NCBI GenBank assembly: GCA_965206775.1
Contig: CBDBKU010000002.1
Span: forward strand, 2,232,001-2,296,000
Source: VXMF01 sp965206775
GTDB taxonomy: Bacteria > Acidobacteriota > Terriglobia > Bryobacterales > UBA6623
DNA: 64,000 bases
Direction: 5' to 3'
The position numbers and the translations under genes were made by a program. Below the pieces are notes generated by a model that had not been told where the DNA came from, did not search any database, and saw nothing but the letters and a program-made list of their open reading frames with translations. This document shows positions 1-8,524 of this stretch, one piece after another. Each line of letters begins with the position of its first letter. The first letter of the stretch is position 1.

Positions 1-291
1 ACGCTGGCTGCGCGTCCGTTTCGCTGCCGCTGGCTTGGCCGGCCCATCGCTCGACGGTGGTTTCCCGCTGTTGCTGCTGTCGAGGCCCAATCGCCGTTGC
101 AATGCCTGCACTTGCTCTCGCAACGACTGCAACTGCCTCGTCAACTCCTCATGGAGGGCCTGCAACCGGGCGTTTTCGGCCTCCAACTGAGTGTTCTTGG
201 CCTCCAACTGCGCATTCTTGGCCTCCAATTGCGCATTCTTGGCCTCCAATTGCGCCTGACGCGGCTCGCTGTTCGCTCGCTCCATCTTCAT
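1..291 (-). CDS. tnpC: IS66-family transposase TnpC, N-terminal part (runs off window edge)
   Basis: The reverse strand reads 97 codons from ATG 291 to the window edge. It starts with a leucine/glutamate-rich heptad region in which the unit QLEAKNA is repeated about four times, predicting a coiled coil. Next comes the hallmark IS66 motif NSGKPPSSDG after LGLDS. In IS66 TnpC this region precedes a zinc-finger-like domain and the DDE catalytic domain, which lie outside the window. The frame is open upstream only to a stop at 361-363 and has no other ATG, so 291 (or ATG 285) is the likely start. The ribosome-binding site is weak. No tnpA or tnpB is seen to the right, so this is either a tnpC-only IS66 type or a truncated one. 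Confidence 0.85.
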   Translation of the reverse strand, partial: MKMERANSEPRQAQLEAKNAQLEAKNAQLEAKNTQLEAENARLQALHEELTRQLQSLREQVQALQRRLGLDSSNSGKPPSSDGPAKPAAAKRTRSQR

Positions 292-909
292 CCCGCTGAC
301 GCCGGTACTGCTCGTCGCGAGCGCATCGGCTTGCTCACAACGGTCCGGATGCCCACAACATTACTATTGCTAACTGGTTTCCCAGCGGAAAGTCAAGTGC
401 TGCGGAATTCTGGCCATCCCGGTGAGCGGTTCCCGTGGAACCATCCGGCCTCCCCCCTTTTCAGTACGCATCACCCGAGTACGAGTGGGGGTACCTGGGC
501 AGTTACCACAAATACGTGATTCCAATCACGGAAACACCCTGGAACGAATAGACTTTGAGCCCAGGAGGTCCCCGATCTCTCACATCAGGAACTTAGTTGG
601 GTATCGAGGCTAGCAGACTTGGAAGTCGGTCCTCCGCGTCCGGACCGTTCTGCACGTAGCAGTACAGCTCCTCGCGGAACACCCGGTTCTGGTGGGATGG
701 GTGGCTGGCGCTGTCGTGGGACCCCTGGGACTCGGTCACGCTCGTGCAAAGCGACACCCTGTTGGCGGGAATGTAAGACTGCACACTCGTGGGCATCGGA
801 AATGGCGCACCTGAGGGCCGGCGCGGACCGCGAGTTCTGAGCCGGATTGGGAGCGGGGAAGTGGGAGGATCAGGGCATCCTAGCGACATCACTCAACAAG
901 GGGGGCGCA
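292..909. other. Intergenic stretch holding probable IS ends, no gene
   Basis: No convincing coding sequence. The left part is the 5' flank of the IS66 gene. A motif around 785-803 (GGGCATCGGAAATGGCGCACC) recurs in the same direction, with small changes, near 1579-1599 at the break point of the istA fragment. This suggests IS21-type end repeats. Confidence 0.4.
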
Positions 910-1614
910 ATGTTCGACAGCGACAAGAGGGTGCTGGTGCGGCACTATCTGGAGCAGGGGGTGGCCCAGGCGGAAATCGCACGCGGGCTGAGTGTCGGGA
1001 GGCGCATCGTGTACAACTGGATCGCAGCAGACGGGAAGTTGGGAAAGGGGGCCTGCGAGGGCGAGTACGGGCCGAGACCGTCGCGAGCTTCGAACCTCGA
1101 CTGCTTCAAGGGGATCATTGCAGCCCGCTTGGTGGCCTATCCGCAACTGAGCGCGGTACGGCTGTTTGATGAGGTCAAGGCGGCTGGCTACACGGGGGGA
1201 TACGACCAAGTCAAGCGGCCTGTGAGGGAGGTGCGGCCGCGGGAAGCGGAGGAGCCGGTGGTGAGGTTGAAAACAGCGCCAGCGCATCAGGCCCAAGTGG
1301 ACTTTGCCGTATTCCGGTTGCCGTGGGGCAAGCGCCAGGCGCTGATGGCGGTGCTGGGCTACTCGCGCCGGATGTGGCTGAGGTTCTACCGGCGCCAGAC
1401 GAGGATGGTGGTGATCCGCGGGCCCGAGGAGTCGTTCTCGTATTTGGGCGGCGTGCCCGTGGAACTGTTCTTCGAGCAGATGAAGGCGGTGGTGATCTCG
1501 GACCGGCGCGCTTGGGACGGGGGCCTGATTGAGAACCCGGAGTTCCGAGCGTTCAGCGACTACTGGGGCTTCATGTCAATGGGCATCGAAAATGGCACAC
1601 CCATCCGTGCGTGA
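910..1614 (+). pseudogene. istA: IS21-family IstA transposase, C-terminally truncated
   Basis: The product begins with an IstA-like helix-turn-helix (about residues 1-40, starting MFDSDKRVLV), followed by a linker and the first part of the rve/DDE catalytic domain (the region QAQVDFAVF supplies the first Asp). It reaches the segment around the GLIENPEF and DYWGFM residues and then abruptly switches to unrelated sequence and stops. At 234 residues it is about half of a normal IstA (450-500) and lacks the last acidic residue and the C-terminal domain. ATG 910 is chosen because AAGGGGG lies just upstream. No istB follows. This is a dead IS21 remnant, distinct from the larger IS21 element at 4869-16145. 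Confidence 0.75.
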
Positions 1615-1971
1615 CGCACTTGACGAGGCCCCCAATCTCCGCGATCACCATCTCCCGGTTGATCGCTCCGTTGCCTTGGCGACTTAGCGCGTCCTCCCAC
1701 TGTCGAAATCAAGTCCAAGCGTCCTCTTCGTAAGCCTTAAGGGCGTGGTTTGGTCCGTCCGGCTGTCCGGCGAGTGCTTCAACTGACGCTACCCGGCGCA
1801 TGCCCGCATGAATTCGCGACCGAGAGAAGCCGATCGCGAAATCGCAGGCTTCCTGGCAGCTCGTTGCCAGGCCGGATCCCCGAGAATTGCGGCCTCTGGT
1901 GATTAGCTCGCCCGCTATTCTGTGGTGTGGACCCAAGGGCACTCCATCTCGCTTGGGAGGTACAGAAGGGG
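1615..1971. other. Intergenic, no recognised gene
   Basis: A short reverse open frame spans 1709-1975 but has no recognisable domain. I see nothing supportable between the istA remnant and the end of slam. Confidence 0.4.
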
Positions 1972-3543
1972 TCAAAACACACGGACGAAACCGCCTTCGA
2001 CGCGGTAGCGCTGGTAAGAGTAGAGCGATAGGTTCGCTATCCTATCTTCGCGGATGAAAGACACTGATGGCGAGAACCCGCCGAACTGGATCAGGCGGTT
2101 GTGGACCTGAAGCCGAGAGAACCAAAGGCGAGTATTCGGCGGGTCAGGTCCGAACAAGGGCAGAGGCTGTTCGAATTTCGTCAGGAAGAGCTGTTGTGCC
2201 GCGGCCATCGTGAAACCTAGCGGCAAGTCGTAGGTGCCCATGACGCCGACCCACCTCGATCGGTGTCTGGTCGATAAACGGTCGGTCTTCTCACGTCCGC
2301 TTCCGCCCATGAACCTCAGGTTCAGGGACGGCAGGAGCGTGTAGTTGACGAAGGCCTGGCTGTTCCAGCTCAGGCCCGCTTCGCCGATCGGCCCTTCGGT
2401 CGAGAGCGCTGTCTGGCGGGATAGCTCCACGCTGCCGCCTGCCCAAATGCGAGGCATCACCAAGCGGAGAGCCTCGACCTGCAGCCCGTACTGCCGGCTG
2501 TAGGGCCGGCCGTTGACGCCGCGCCGGTCCGCCTTGAACAGCACGCTGAAATGCCCTCGGTTGCTGAGAAAGCGAGGACCGGCGTAGACGCCATAGTTGT
2601 GATCGTCGAACTCTCCCCCCGAGTATTCCCGGCGATAGACGAGTCCTCCGACACGAAGGCGAGTGGCCACGCCTGGAATCCATTTGAGGTGGGGCAGCGG
2701 TTTCTGGATCTCGGCGGTTAGAGTTCCGACGACTCCGATACCGCTCTTTGCGCGCGCTTGGTCGTCCAGTTGGAACGGCAGGCCAAAGATATCGACTGTT
2801 TGCGCCGACGTCGAGGTGTTGACGTTCGTATCGGGGGCGAGGGCTAAGCTCAGACTCCCTGACGCACGTTTCCGAGCGCGGCATATCTGGATGAAGCGTC
2901 GGACGTTCATCATCACCTGGGGGGGGACTTTCGCACCCAGTACACGCAAGAAATGCTGCTCAGCGGCCCAACAGTCGTCACCCAGCATGTGCTTAATGAG
3001 ATTCGTCGGTGGTGCCTGGCAGTGTCCCCGGGAAAACAGGCCGCGGGCCAGCTCGAGCCGTACTCGCAAATTGTCCGATTCTTTGACGAGAATTCCCCTG
3101 AATGAACGAACTGCCAGGTCGAAATGCTCCTTTGCAGAAGGCTCTGCCGGCTTGGATCCCGCGCGCACCGCGGCATCTCCGACGGCGAGTGCTGCCAGTC
3201 CCATAGAGAATGTGGCTTGGGTGGAGTCCGGACGGGCTTCCGCTACGGGTTTGATGACCGATAGAGCTTCCTCACCACGTCCCAGGTTCAGCAGACGGTC
3301 GGCTGCGACCACCGCCGCCATGACCTGATCGTCGGTCGGCGCATTTGAATCGGTGTCGGCAGCCCGGACGGGCGCCGGTAGCGTTAGCACTCCGGTCAGC
3401 ACGAGGGTCAGGAGGTGACTCGTCCGCGACAGGAGAACCGACAACGCCTGGGATAGCGTGCCGCCCGACTTCGGCTGACAGTTGGCCACCTCAGCGGCTC
3501 GAAGTGCCGCCGGAGGTATCACTTGTGCGTGTAACATGGGCAA
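1972..3543 (-). CDS. Slam-type outer membrane protein (surface lipoprotein assembly modifier, DUF560)
   Basis: A 523-residue exported protein. A hydrophobic signal segment with a possible cleavage after PAPVRA (about residue 61) is followed by a helical TPR-like region (about 70-230) and a C-terminal aromatic/glycine-rich region (about 235-523) with alternating strands ending in VEGGFVRVF, as expected for an outer-membrane barrel with a C-terminal Phe. The linker SLALAPDTNVN is typical of Slam proteins. Slams move specific surface lipoproteins (TbpB, HpuA and fHbp classes) across the outer membrane. ATG 3543 gives a long pre-signal leader, so a downstream TTG around residue 34 is a possible true start. 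Its most likely client is the TbpB-like barrel protein at 16396-20193, now 12.8 kb away behind mobile insertions. Confidence 0.8.
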   Translation of the reverse strand: MPMLHAQVIPPAALRAAEVANCQPKSGGTLSQALSVLLSRTSHLLTLVLTGVLTLPAPVRAADTDSNAPTDDQVMAAVVAADRLLNLGRGEEALSVIKPVAEARPDSTQATFSMGLAALAVGDAAVRAGSKPAEPSAKEHFDLAVRSFRGILVKESDNLRVRLELARGLFSRGHCQAPPTNLIKHMLGDDCWAAEQHFLRVLGAKVPPQVMMNVRRFIQICRARKRASGSLSLALAPDTNVNTSTSAQTVDIFGLPFQLDDQARAKSGIGVVGTLTAEIQKPLPHLKWIPGVATRLRVGGLVYRREYSGGEFDDHNYGVYAGPRFLSNRGHFSVLFKADRRGVNGRPYSRQYGLQVEALRLVMPRIWAGGSVELSRQTALSTEGPIGEAGLSWNSQAFVNYTLLPSLNLRFMGGSGREKTDRLSTRHRSRWVGVMGTYDLPLGFTMAAAQQLFLTKFEQPLPLFGPDPPNTRLWFSRLQVHNRLIQFGGFSPSVSFIREDRIANLSLYSYQRYRVEGGFVRVF

Positions 3544-3566
3544 ATTGGCCCTGGGATTCGAATGGC

Positions 3567-3596
3567 TAGCCGCCGCTAAGCGGCGTAGCGGCGCTA
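3567..3596. repeat. Inverted repeat / hairpin in the slam leader region
   Basis: TAGCCGCCGCTA (3567-3578) and TAGCGGCGCTA (3586-3596) are near-perfect inverted arms with a 7 nt loop. They lie 24-53 nt upstream of the slam ATG at 3543. A small GCCGC-TAA-GCGGC hairpin is nested inside. It could be an mRNA leader structure or an operator, with no direct evidence for either. Confidence 0.4.
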
Positions 3597-4444
3597 TGGC
3601 CGCCCGCCTTGGTCCGGTGCCGGATCGTCTCCGACACCCCGATCGAATTGCATGGATTACTCTCCTTCTGAAGCGGTCCGCCGCTCGGGCGGCGGGATCC
3701 CACCCCGCTTGAGCGCCTAGAACCTAACTTTCTGCTGACACTATCAGTATATCCACCGGCGGTGCCTCTCTCGTGCGGAACAAAACGTTTCGCAGAGGCT
3801 CCGGCGGGGAGCCTGACAGACCTTCCGCGAGCGCGACAGTGCCTAGCAAGAGCCGGTTGTTCCTAGCGCCCGCGACTGGCTTCATTTCATTGGACGTGGC
3901 TCAGGACGAATCGGTGACGAGTCGTGTACAAGATTGTCTGCAAAAGGCCGACGGCGGTGGGAATGGCCATCGTCCGAATGTCCTGATTCCACAGAACCAA
4001 GGTGCTGGCTGGAGCTGATAGTCGACTCTCCCCTTGCGGACCATTGGGTAGGCGTGGGGATTCCTCCTGCTCGCAATGGCTCGCGACCAGTCTGGCGCGT
4101 CCGTGGTGACGAGCTAGGGCAGCTATGTCCTGTGTCGTGCAACTGTACCCGCCACCATATGAGCCTCAGAAGGGAATTGGACCGATTCATGGCTCTCTGG
4201 GTAGGACTAGCATGGTTCCGGCCTTCTAGATCCTCGCAGTTGCCACAGCCGTTGTCTCCTGGTGTCAGGGCTTCAGAGCGACGATCTAGGTAACCCTCAC
4301 CGACACCAGATTCCGTGTTCGTTGTGAAGCGAATTGTCGGGGGAAAGTGGTGACAAACGGCGATTGAGGCGTGTCTTCCCGCAGTGCCGCAGTTGGAGGC
4401 GGGGCAGCGACTCGACAGTGCGGCGATCCGGGCGGTCGTGCGGC
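3597..4444. other. Intergenic, no recognised gene
   Basis: About 850 bases with no convincing coding sequence on either strand. It lies between the slam leader and the stub of a TOPRIM-type transposon. Confidence 0.4.
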
Positions 4445-4868
4445 TGTTGTAGCCCGGACTATTTCGCTAGGCAAATCTCACTTTGTTTCTGCAGTTGAAG
4501 CGGAGATTTCTCAAGTAGATTCGCTACTGCAGAAAGGAGTTGAGGGTAGTGGCGGAGATTCCAGTTGGGGGAGTGGATCGGGGGGGATTTCTAGTAGCAG
4601 AGAGGGGCGGGGTGTTCGGGCAGGGTCGAGGAGTGGGGAAGGTAGAGTCGATCGGGGTTGGGAGGAGGGGCTAGCGTGTTGGGGAGCGGCGGAGCAGGTC
4701 GTTCCAGTCCTTGGCGCCGACGGGACGGAGGCGGCTGAAGTGGGGGGAGTGGAGTCGGATGGCGTTGGCAGCGAGGTCGCCGGCGGGATCGGCGTCGTAG
4801 GCGCAGATGGTCTGGGGAGGGTGGAAGGGCTGCAGCCAGCGGGGGAGAGCGGAAGCGACGCCGGCGGT
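4445..4868 (-). mobile_element. Stub of a TOPRIM-type transposon (one end plus 3' part of its primase gene)
   Basis: The outer edge starts TGTTGTAGCCCGGACTATTT and aligns with the end of the element at 6136 (TGTTGAATCCCGCAGTATTC), followed in both by an AGATTT/AAATCTC-rich subterminal region. Inside is the reverse-strand 3' end of a TOPRIM gene (4671-4868). A 10 bp inverted repeat TTTCTGCAGT/ACTGCAGAAA sits at 4486-4495 and 4526-4535, plausible transposase-binding sequence. The stub is cut at about 4868 by the left end of the IS21-like element. It is clearly diverged from the arms at 6136-8524 and 11728-14219, so it represents a second member of the same transposon family. Confidence 0.6.
4671..4868 (-). 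pseudogene. TOPRIM primase-like protein, C-terminal fragment
   Basis: The last about 65 residues match the C-terminus of the TOPRIM protein encoded at 6331-7083. Shared features are the LPRWL segment, the acidic TOPRIM motif AYDADPAGD and the terminal GAKDWNDLL. The 5' part was removed where the IS21-like element begins (about 4869). Confidence 0.65.
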
Positions 4869-4971
4869 TGTCCAGCGACAATTAAAAATTCCGGGTAGCG
4901 ACAACTAAAAGTTCCGGGTGAGCCTCGTAGTTGGCGGCTAGACTCGACCCTTCCTCGGGAGGGTTGAGGCG

Positions 4972-6135
4972 TTGATCAAAGACCAACAAGTGAGGCTACT
5001 GATGAAGGAACTCAGAAGGAACAAGCCGCTGGCAACGGCGGCGGCGAAAGCGGGCATGAGCGAGCGCACGGCCCGCAAATGGCGCGATAGCGGGAAGCTT
5101 CCGAGCGATCCCAGGCCAGCACGGCACTGGCGGACGCGGGAGGATCCGTTGGAAGCGCTGTGGCCAGAGGCGGAGGCACTGCTGCGAGCGGACCCGGGAT
5201 TGCAGGCGAAGGTGGTGTTTGAGGAGCTGCTGCGGCGCCATCCGGGGCAATTGCAGCCCGGGCAGTTGCGGACGTTGCAGCGACGATTCCGGGCCTGGCG
5301 CGTGCGGCAGGGTCCGGACAGGGAAGTCTATTTCGAGCAGGAGCGGGAGCCGGGGGCGCAGTGCCAGTCGGACTTCACCGACATGGGCGGGCTGGGAGTG
5401 ACGATCCGGGGCGAGCCGTACAAGCACCTGGTATACCGTTTCGTGCTGCCGTACTCGAACTGGGAGAGCGTGGCGATCGCGAGTTCGGAAACGTTCGAGG
5501 CGCTGGTCGGAGGACTGCAGGAGAGCCTGTGGGAACTGGGCGGGGTGCCCCGGGAGCACCGGACCGATAATCTGTCGGCGGCGACGCACGAGTTGCGCCA
5601 GTCCGGCGGGCGGGCGTTCAACCAGGCGTACGAGGAGTTTCTGGCGCATTACGGGCTGGAGGCGAGCCGGAACTATCCGGGGAACGCGCACGAGAACGGG
5701 GACGTGGAAGCGGCGCACGGGCATTTCAAGACCGCGGTGGACCAGCGGCTGCGCCTGAGCGGGACACGGGATTTCGGCTCCGTGGAGCGCTACTCGCGGT
5801 TGCTGGACGAGATCGCCGGGCAGCGCAACAGTCGGCGCGGGGAGCGGCTGGCGGCGGAGCAGGCGGCGTTGCGGCCGCTGCCGCCGCGACGGCTGCCGGT
5901 GTACCGGGAAGAGCGGCGCACGGTGACGCGCGGGAGCGTGGTGCGGGTGGCGAGCAAGGCGTACTCGGTGCCGTCGCGGCTGATCGGGGAGAAGCTGACG
6001 GCGCGGCTGTACGCGGATCGCGTCGAATTGCGCTATGGCGGGGAACTGGTGGCGCGCCACGACCGGGCGCTGGGCAAGCAGCTGGGCCGGGTGGACTACC
6101 GGCACGTGGCGCACGCGCTGTTGCGCAAGCCGGGG
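4972..6135 (+). pseudogene. istA: IS21-family IstA transposase, 5' part (split by the 8.1 kb element)
   Basis: The first 388 codons of an IstA. An N-terminal helix-turn-helix (about residues 1-55) precedes an rve/DDE domain, with catalytic-type acidic residues in CQSDFTDMG, EHRTDNLSA and NAHENGDVEA. A C-terminal region follows, ending LLRKPG. The remaining about 65 residues (RRALHYGTVSYASIKAML onward) are at 14220-14416 on the far side of the insertion. The start is TTG 4972, preceded by GGGAGG. The reading frame is otherwise clean, so the disruption looks recent. Confidence 0.85.
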
Positions 6136-6330
6136 TGTTGAATCCCGCAGTATTCCGGCGGCAGATTTTCAGATTGTTCCGGCGGCAGGAGGGGGAGTTT
6201 TTCCGGATTGTTTGTGATGTGTGACAGGTAGGAAGGGTCCTGTCGACAGGGGGTTTGACGGCAGAGTCGGGGCGTTTGCGGGGAGGCCGGAACGGTGGCG
6301 ATGGTGCGTTTGGTCCGGGCTGGATGGGTG

Positions 6331-7083
6331 CTAGCAGGGAGCGAGCAGTTGCAACAGGTCGTTCCAATCCTTGGCGCCGTGGGGGCGCAGGCGGTGCAGG
6401 CGGGGATGCTGGCGGCGCAGGGCGCGGGCGGCCTGGTCGCCAGCGGGATCGGCGTCGTAGCCGCACAGCAGGGGGAGGTGCTGGAAGGCGTGGAGCCAGC
6501 GGGGCAGGCGGCGGGCGGTGCCGGCGGTGGAAGCGACGAGGCAGTCGGGGGGCAGGTCGGGGGCGGGCAGCAAGACGGCGGAGAGGGCATCGACGGCACT
6601 CTCGGTGAGCAGGACGGCGGCGGGCGGGGCGGACCCGGTGGTCAGCCAGAAGCCGCCACGGTCGCGGCGGGAGCCGGGGGCGAGCCCCTTGAAGGTGGAG
6701 GAGTCGGGGAGCGGGCGGGTGCCGACGAGTTCGGCGCCGACGGTCGCGGAGGAGCGGTCGCGGCAGGTGAAGACGGCATTGCGGCGGCGGTCGGCGTAGA
6801 GCGTGCCGGCGTGGAGGTGTTGTTCCAGCAGGGCGGGGTCGAGGCCGCGGAGCCGTACCAGGAAGTCGCGCACGGGCGGCCAGTGGGCCGCGACGGGAGC
6901 GGGCAGGCACAGCGCGGCAGGGGACGGATGCGGGGCGGCCGGGGGTAGCGGCGGGCCGTCAGCGAGGAAGGCGACCGCCTCGCGGAAGCCGCAGCGACGG
7001 GCGTGCATGACCAGATCGATCGCGCCGCCGCCGCCGTGGCCGCCGGCGTGATCGAAGAACTGGGTGCCGCGGATGCTGAGCAC
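6331..7083 (-). CDS. TOPRIM-domain, primase-like protein of the transposon (left copy)
   Basis: A 250-residue product. The N-terminal part (LSIRGTQFFDHAGGHGGGG, then AIDLVMH) resembles the zinc-ribbon/CHC2-like front of plasmid and phage primases. The C-terminal part is a TOPRIM fold with a conserved Glu (TESAVDALS) and the DxD motif in CGYDADPAGD, ending GAKDWNDLL. Primases of this type make RNA primers; why a transposon carries one is unknown. In this arm the true 5' end is lost. The frame runs back in phase to the ATPase stop codon with no ATG, so GTG 7083 is the only usable start. The right-arm copy suggests the original began with a GTG overlapping the ATPase stop and encoded about 50 more residues. 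Possibly inactive. Confidence 0.65.
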   Translation of the reverse strand: MLSIRGTQFFDHAGGHGGGGAIDLVMHARRCGFREAVAFLADGPPLPPAAPHPSPAALCLPAPVAAHWPPVRDFLVRLRGLDPALLEQHLHAGTLYADRRRNAVFTCRDRSSATVGAELVGTRPLPDSSTFKGLAPGSRRDRGGFWLTTGSAPPAAVLLTESAVDALSAVLLPAPDLPPDCLVASTAGTARRLPRWLHAFQHLPLLCGYDADPAGDQAARALRRQHPRLHRLRPHGAKDWNDLLQLLAPC

Positions 7084-7161
7084 CGAGCCGTCCCGCCGCC
7101 AGCGTTGGCGATGGCGCGGATCGCGCTGGTAGCCGAGCCGCTCGGCGAGCGGCTCGAGGGG

Positions 7162-7959
7162 TCACGGACGCAGTTCCTCGCAGGCGCGGCGGACGTGCTC
7201 GGCGCTGACCGTGCGGGCCTGCTCGAGGGCAGCCGCCGCCAGCGCGTAATGGGCCAGCGCGCTGACCTGGCGGGGCAGGCCGTGGGAGGCCTGGAACAGC
7301 GCCTGGCAGGCGGCGGGCTCGAACAGGTCCAGCTCGCAGCCGGCCCGGGCGAGAGCGTGCCGCAGGTAGGGCTCGAGTTCCTCGCGGCGCAGGCCGTTGA
7401 GGTGGTAGCGCATCACGATGCGCTGGGTCAGGGCCTCGTGATGGGCCAGTCCCAGCCGCCGCCGCAACTCGCTCTGGCCGATCAGCAGCAGGCACAGCAG
7501 GCGCCGCGAGTCGAGGCCGAAGTTGACCAGCAAGCGGAGTTCGTCGAGCACGTCGTGGCGCAGGTACTGGGCCTCGTCGATGATCAGCAGGGGGAGCTTC
7601 CCGGCCTCGCTGAGGCGCTCGACTTCGTGCCGGATCAGTTGGCAGGCCGGAGCGCGGTAGCGCGGCGTTTCCAGCCCCAGGGCCCAGCCGATCGCCTGAT
7701 AGGTGTCGATCACCGTGCCGGTCGTGAGTCGCACATAGCCCACGCTGTAGAGGCTGTCATGGAGGTTGTCGGCGAAGCGGCGGCAGGCGCTGGTCTTGCC
7801 GCAGCCGGGCTCGCCGGTGAGCAGGCCGATCCCGCGCAAGTCGAGCAAGTGCCGCAGGCGGGAGTCGGTTTCGGTCGCGTCCTCGGAGGCGAACAGCTCG
7901 GAGCTGCGGGCGGGGGATTCGAAGGGCAGGCAGGCGAGGCCGAAATGCTGGCGGTACAT
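7162..7959 (-). CDS. ExeA/TniB-like AAA ATPase of the transposon (left copy)
   Basis: A 265-residue AAA+ ATPase. Walker A is GEPGCGKT (residues 49-56) and Walker B is LLIIDEAQ (about 125-131). A sensor-like segment LLIGQSELR and a C-terminal helical lid with HGLPRQVSALA follow. It is the same class as ExeA and the TniB/TnsC/MuB-type regulators that accompany Mu-like transposases, where the ATPase selects targets and activates the transposase. ATG 7959 overlaps the TGA of the transposase fragment (ATGA), showing the original operon order transposase, ATPase, primase. It appears intact, but its transposase partner lacks the catalytic domain here. Confidence 0.8.
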   Translation of the reverse strand: MYRQHFGLACLPFESPARSSELFASEDATETDSRLRHLLDLRGIGLLTGEPGCGKTSACRRFADNLHDSLYSVGYVRLTTGTVIDTYQAIGWALGLETPRYRAPACQLIRHEVERLSEAGKLPLLIIDEAQYLRHDVLDELRLLVNFGLDSRRLLCLLLIGQSELRRRLGLAHHEALTQRIVMRYHLNGLRREELEPYLRHALARAGCELDLFEPAACQALFQASHGLPRQVSALAHYALAAAALEQARTVSAEHVRRACEELRP

Positions 7960-8416
7960 CAGGGTTGCTCCCGGGAGTCGGATGGCTGGGAGGCCAGCTG
8001 GCGCAACCGGAGCTGCTGCCTGGCCGGGGAGCGGGGCTGGGCGGAGGTCTCGGGCCGGGCGGGAGTCTTCGGCTGGTCCGCAGCGGGCGGCCGACTGCGT
8101 CGCGCGCGGGCGTTGGCCTCCAAATCGACCCGGGTCGCCTGGCTGGTTTCGCCGTCCTCGTGCAGGACCGTCAGGGCCCGCTCGGGGGGCGCGTCGGGCT
8201 CGACCACCAAGGTGACCTTCCGGCCGTCCAGGCCGGCCACGGTCTCGTACTGGAGGCCCCGCAGGTTGACCGTGCGGGCGCGGCTGACGCGGCGCACGAA
8301 GCGGTAGCTGAAGATCCACCCCAGGTCGATGTCGGGTCCGGCATAGCGCACGTTGTCACTGACCCGTGCCAGGCGGTCCAGAGGCGTTTCGCCGTCGAGG
8401 CCGCAGTGGGGCGCAT
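7959..8416 (-). pseudogene. Mu-type DDE transposase, C-terminal fragment (left copy)
   Basis: Only the C-terminus remains, from CHHAPHCGLDGETPLDRL onward. This segment normally joins the DDE core to the Mu transposase C-terminal beta-barrel, whose residues follow (FVRRVSRARTVNLRG and the VAGLDGRKVTLVVEP strands). A charged, proline-rich tail comes next. The catalytic DDE core and the N-terminal DNA-binding domains are absent because the sequence meets the RIT terminal repeat at about 8417. The frame stays open across the repeat but is not transposase there. Confidence 0.7.
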
Positions 8417-8417
8417 G

Positions 8418-8524
8418 GTGACATGTTGCGGTGCGGGGAATGTTGCGATGCGCCGGAATGCGCTTGTCTCTCAGCGGTGAACCCGGACTCTCCGCAACAT
8501 TCCTTTCTGCGCTCAGAGTGACCG
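8418..8524. repeat. Left terminal inverted repeat of the RIT element
   Basis: This stretch contains GTTGCG repeats and an internal inverted pair GGAATGTTGCG/CGCAACATTCC, which look like recombinase-binding sites. It matches 11728-11834 in inverse. The stop codon of the last recombinase gene (8513) lies inside it. Confidence 0.65.

Larger units (their letters stand above)
6136..8524. repeat. Left arm of the giant inverted repeat
   Basis: Inverted copy of 11728-14219. Segments at both extremes of the arms are nearly identical. The outer about 600-700 bp match without visible differences in the stretch I compared (6601-6660 against 13695-13754), and the inner 500-600 bp differ by scattered substitutions. 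The middle shows substitutions and indels. The subterminal TTCCGGCGGCAG is repeated at about 6153 and 6177. The left arm is about 100 bp shorter, partly because about 65 bp at the ATPase/primase gene junction are missing. Confidence 0.85.

Noticed and set aside
160..270. Tandem repeats resembling a minisatellite near the left edge
   Set aside because: They encode the QLEAKNA coiled-coil heptads of IS66 TnpC, so coding sequence explains them.
4996..6114. Long reverse open frame (372 codons) opposite istA
   Set aside because: Composition is Arg/Pro/Gln-rich without domains and it mirrors the well-conserved IstA frame; a GC-bias shadow.
7003..8307. Forward open frame of 434 codons across the left arm
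   Set aside because: Antisense of the ATPase and primase genes; Ala/Gly/Gln-rich and without motifs.
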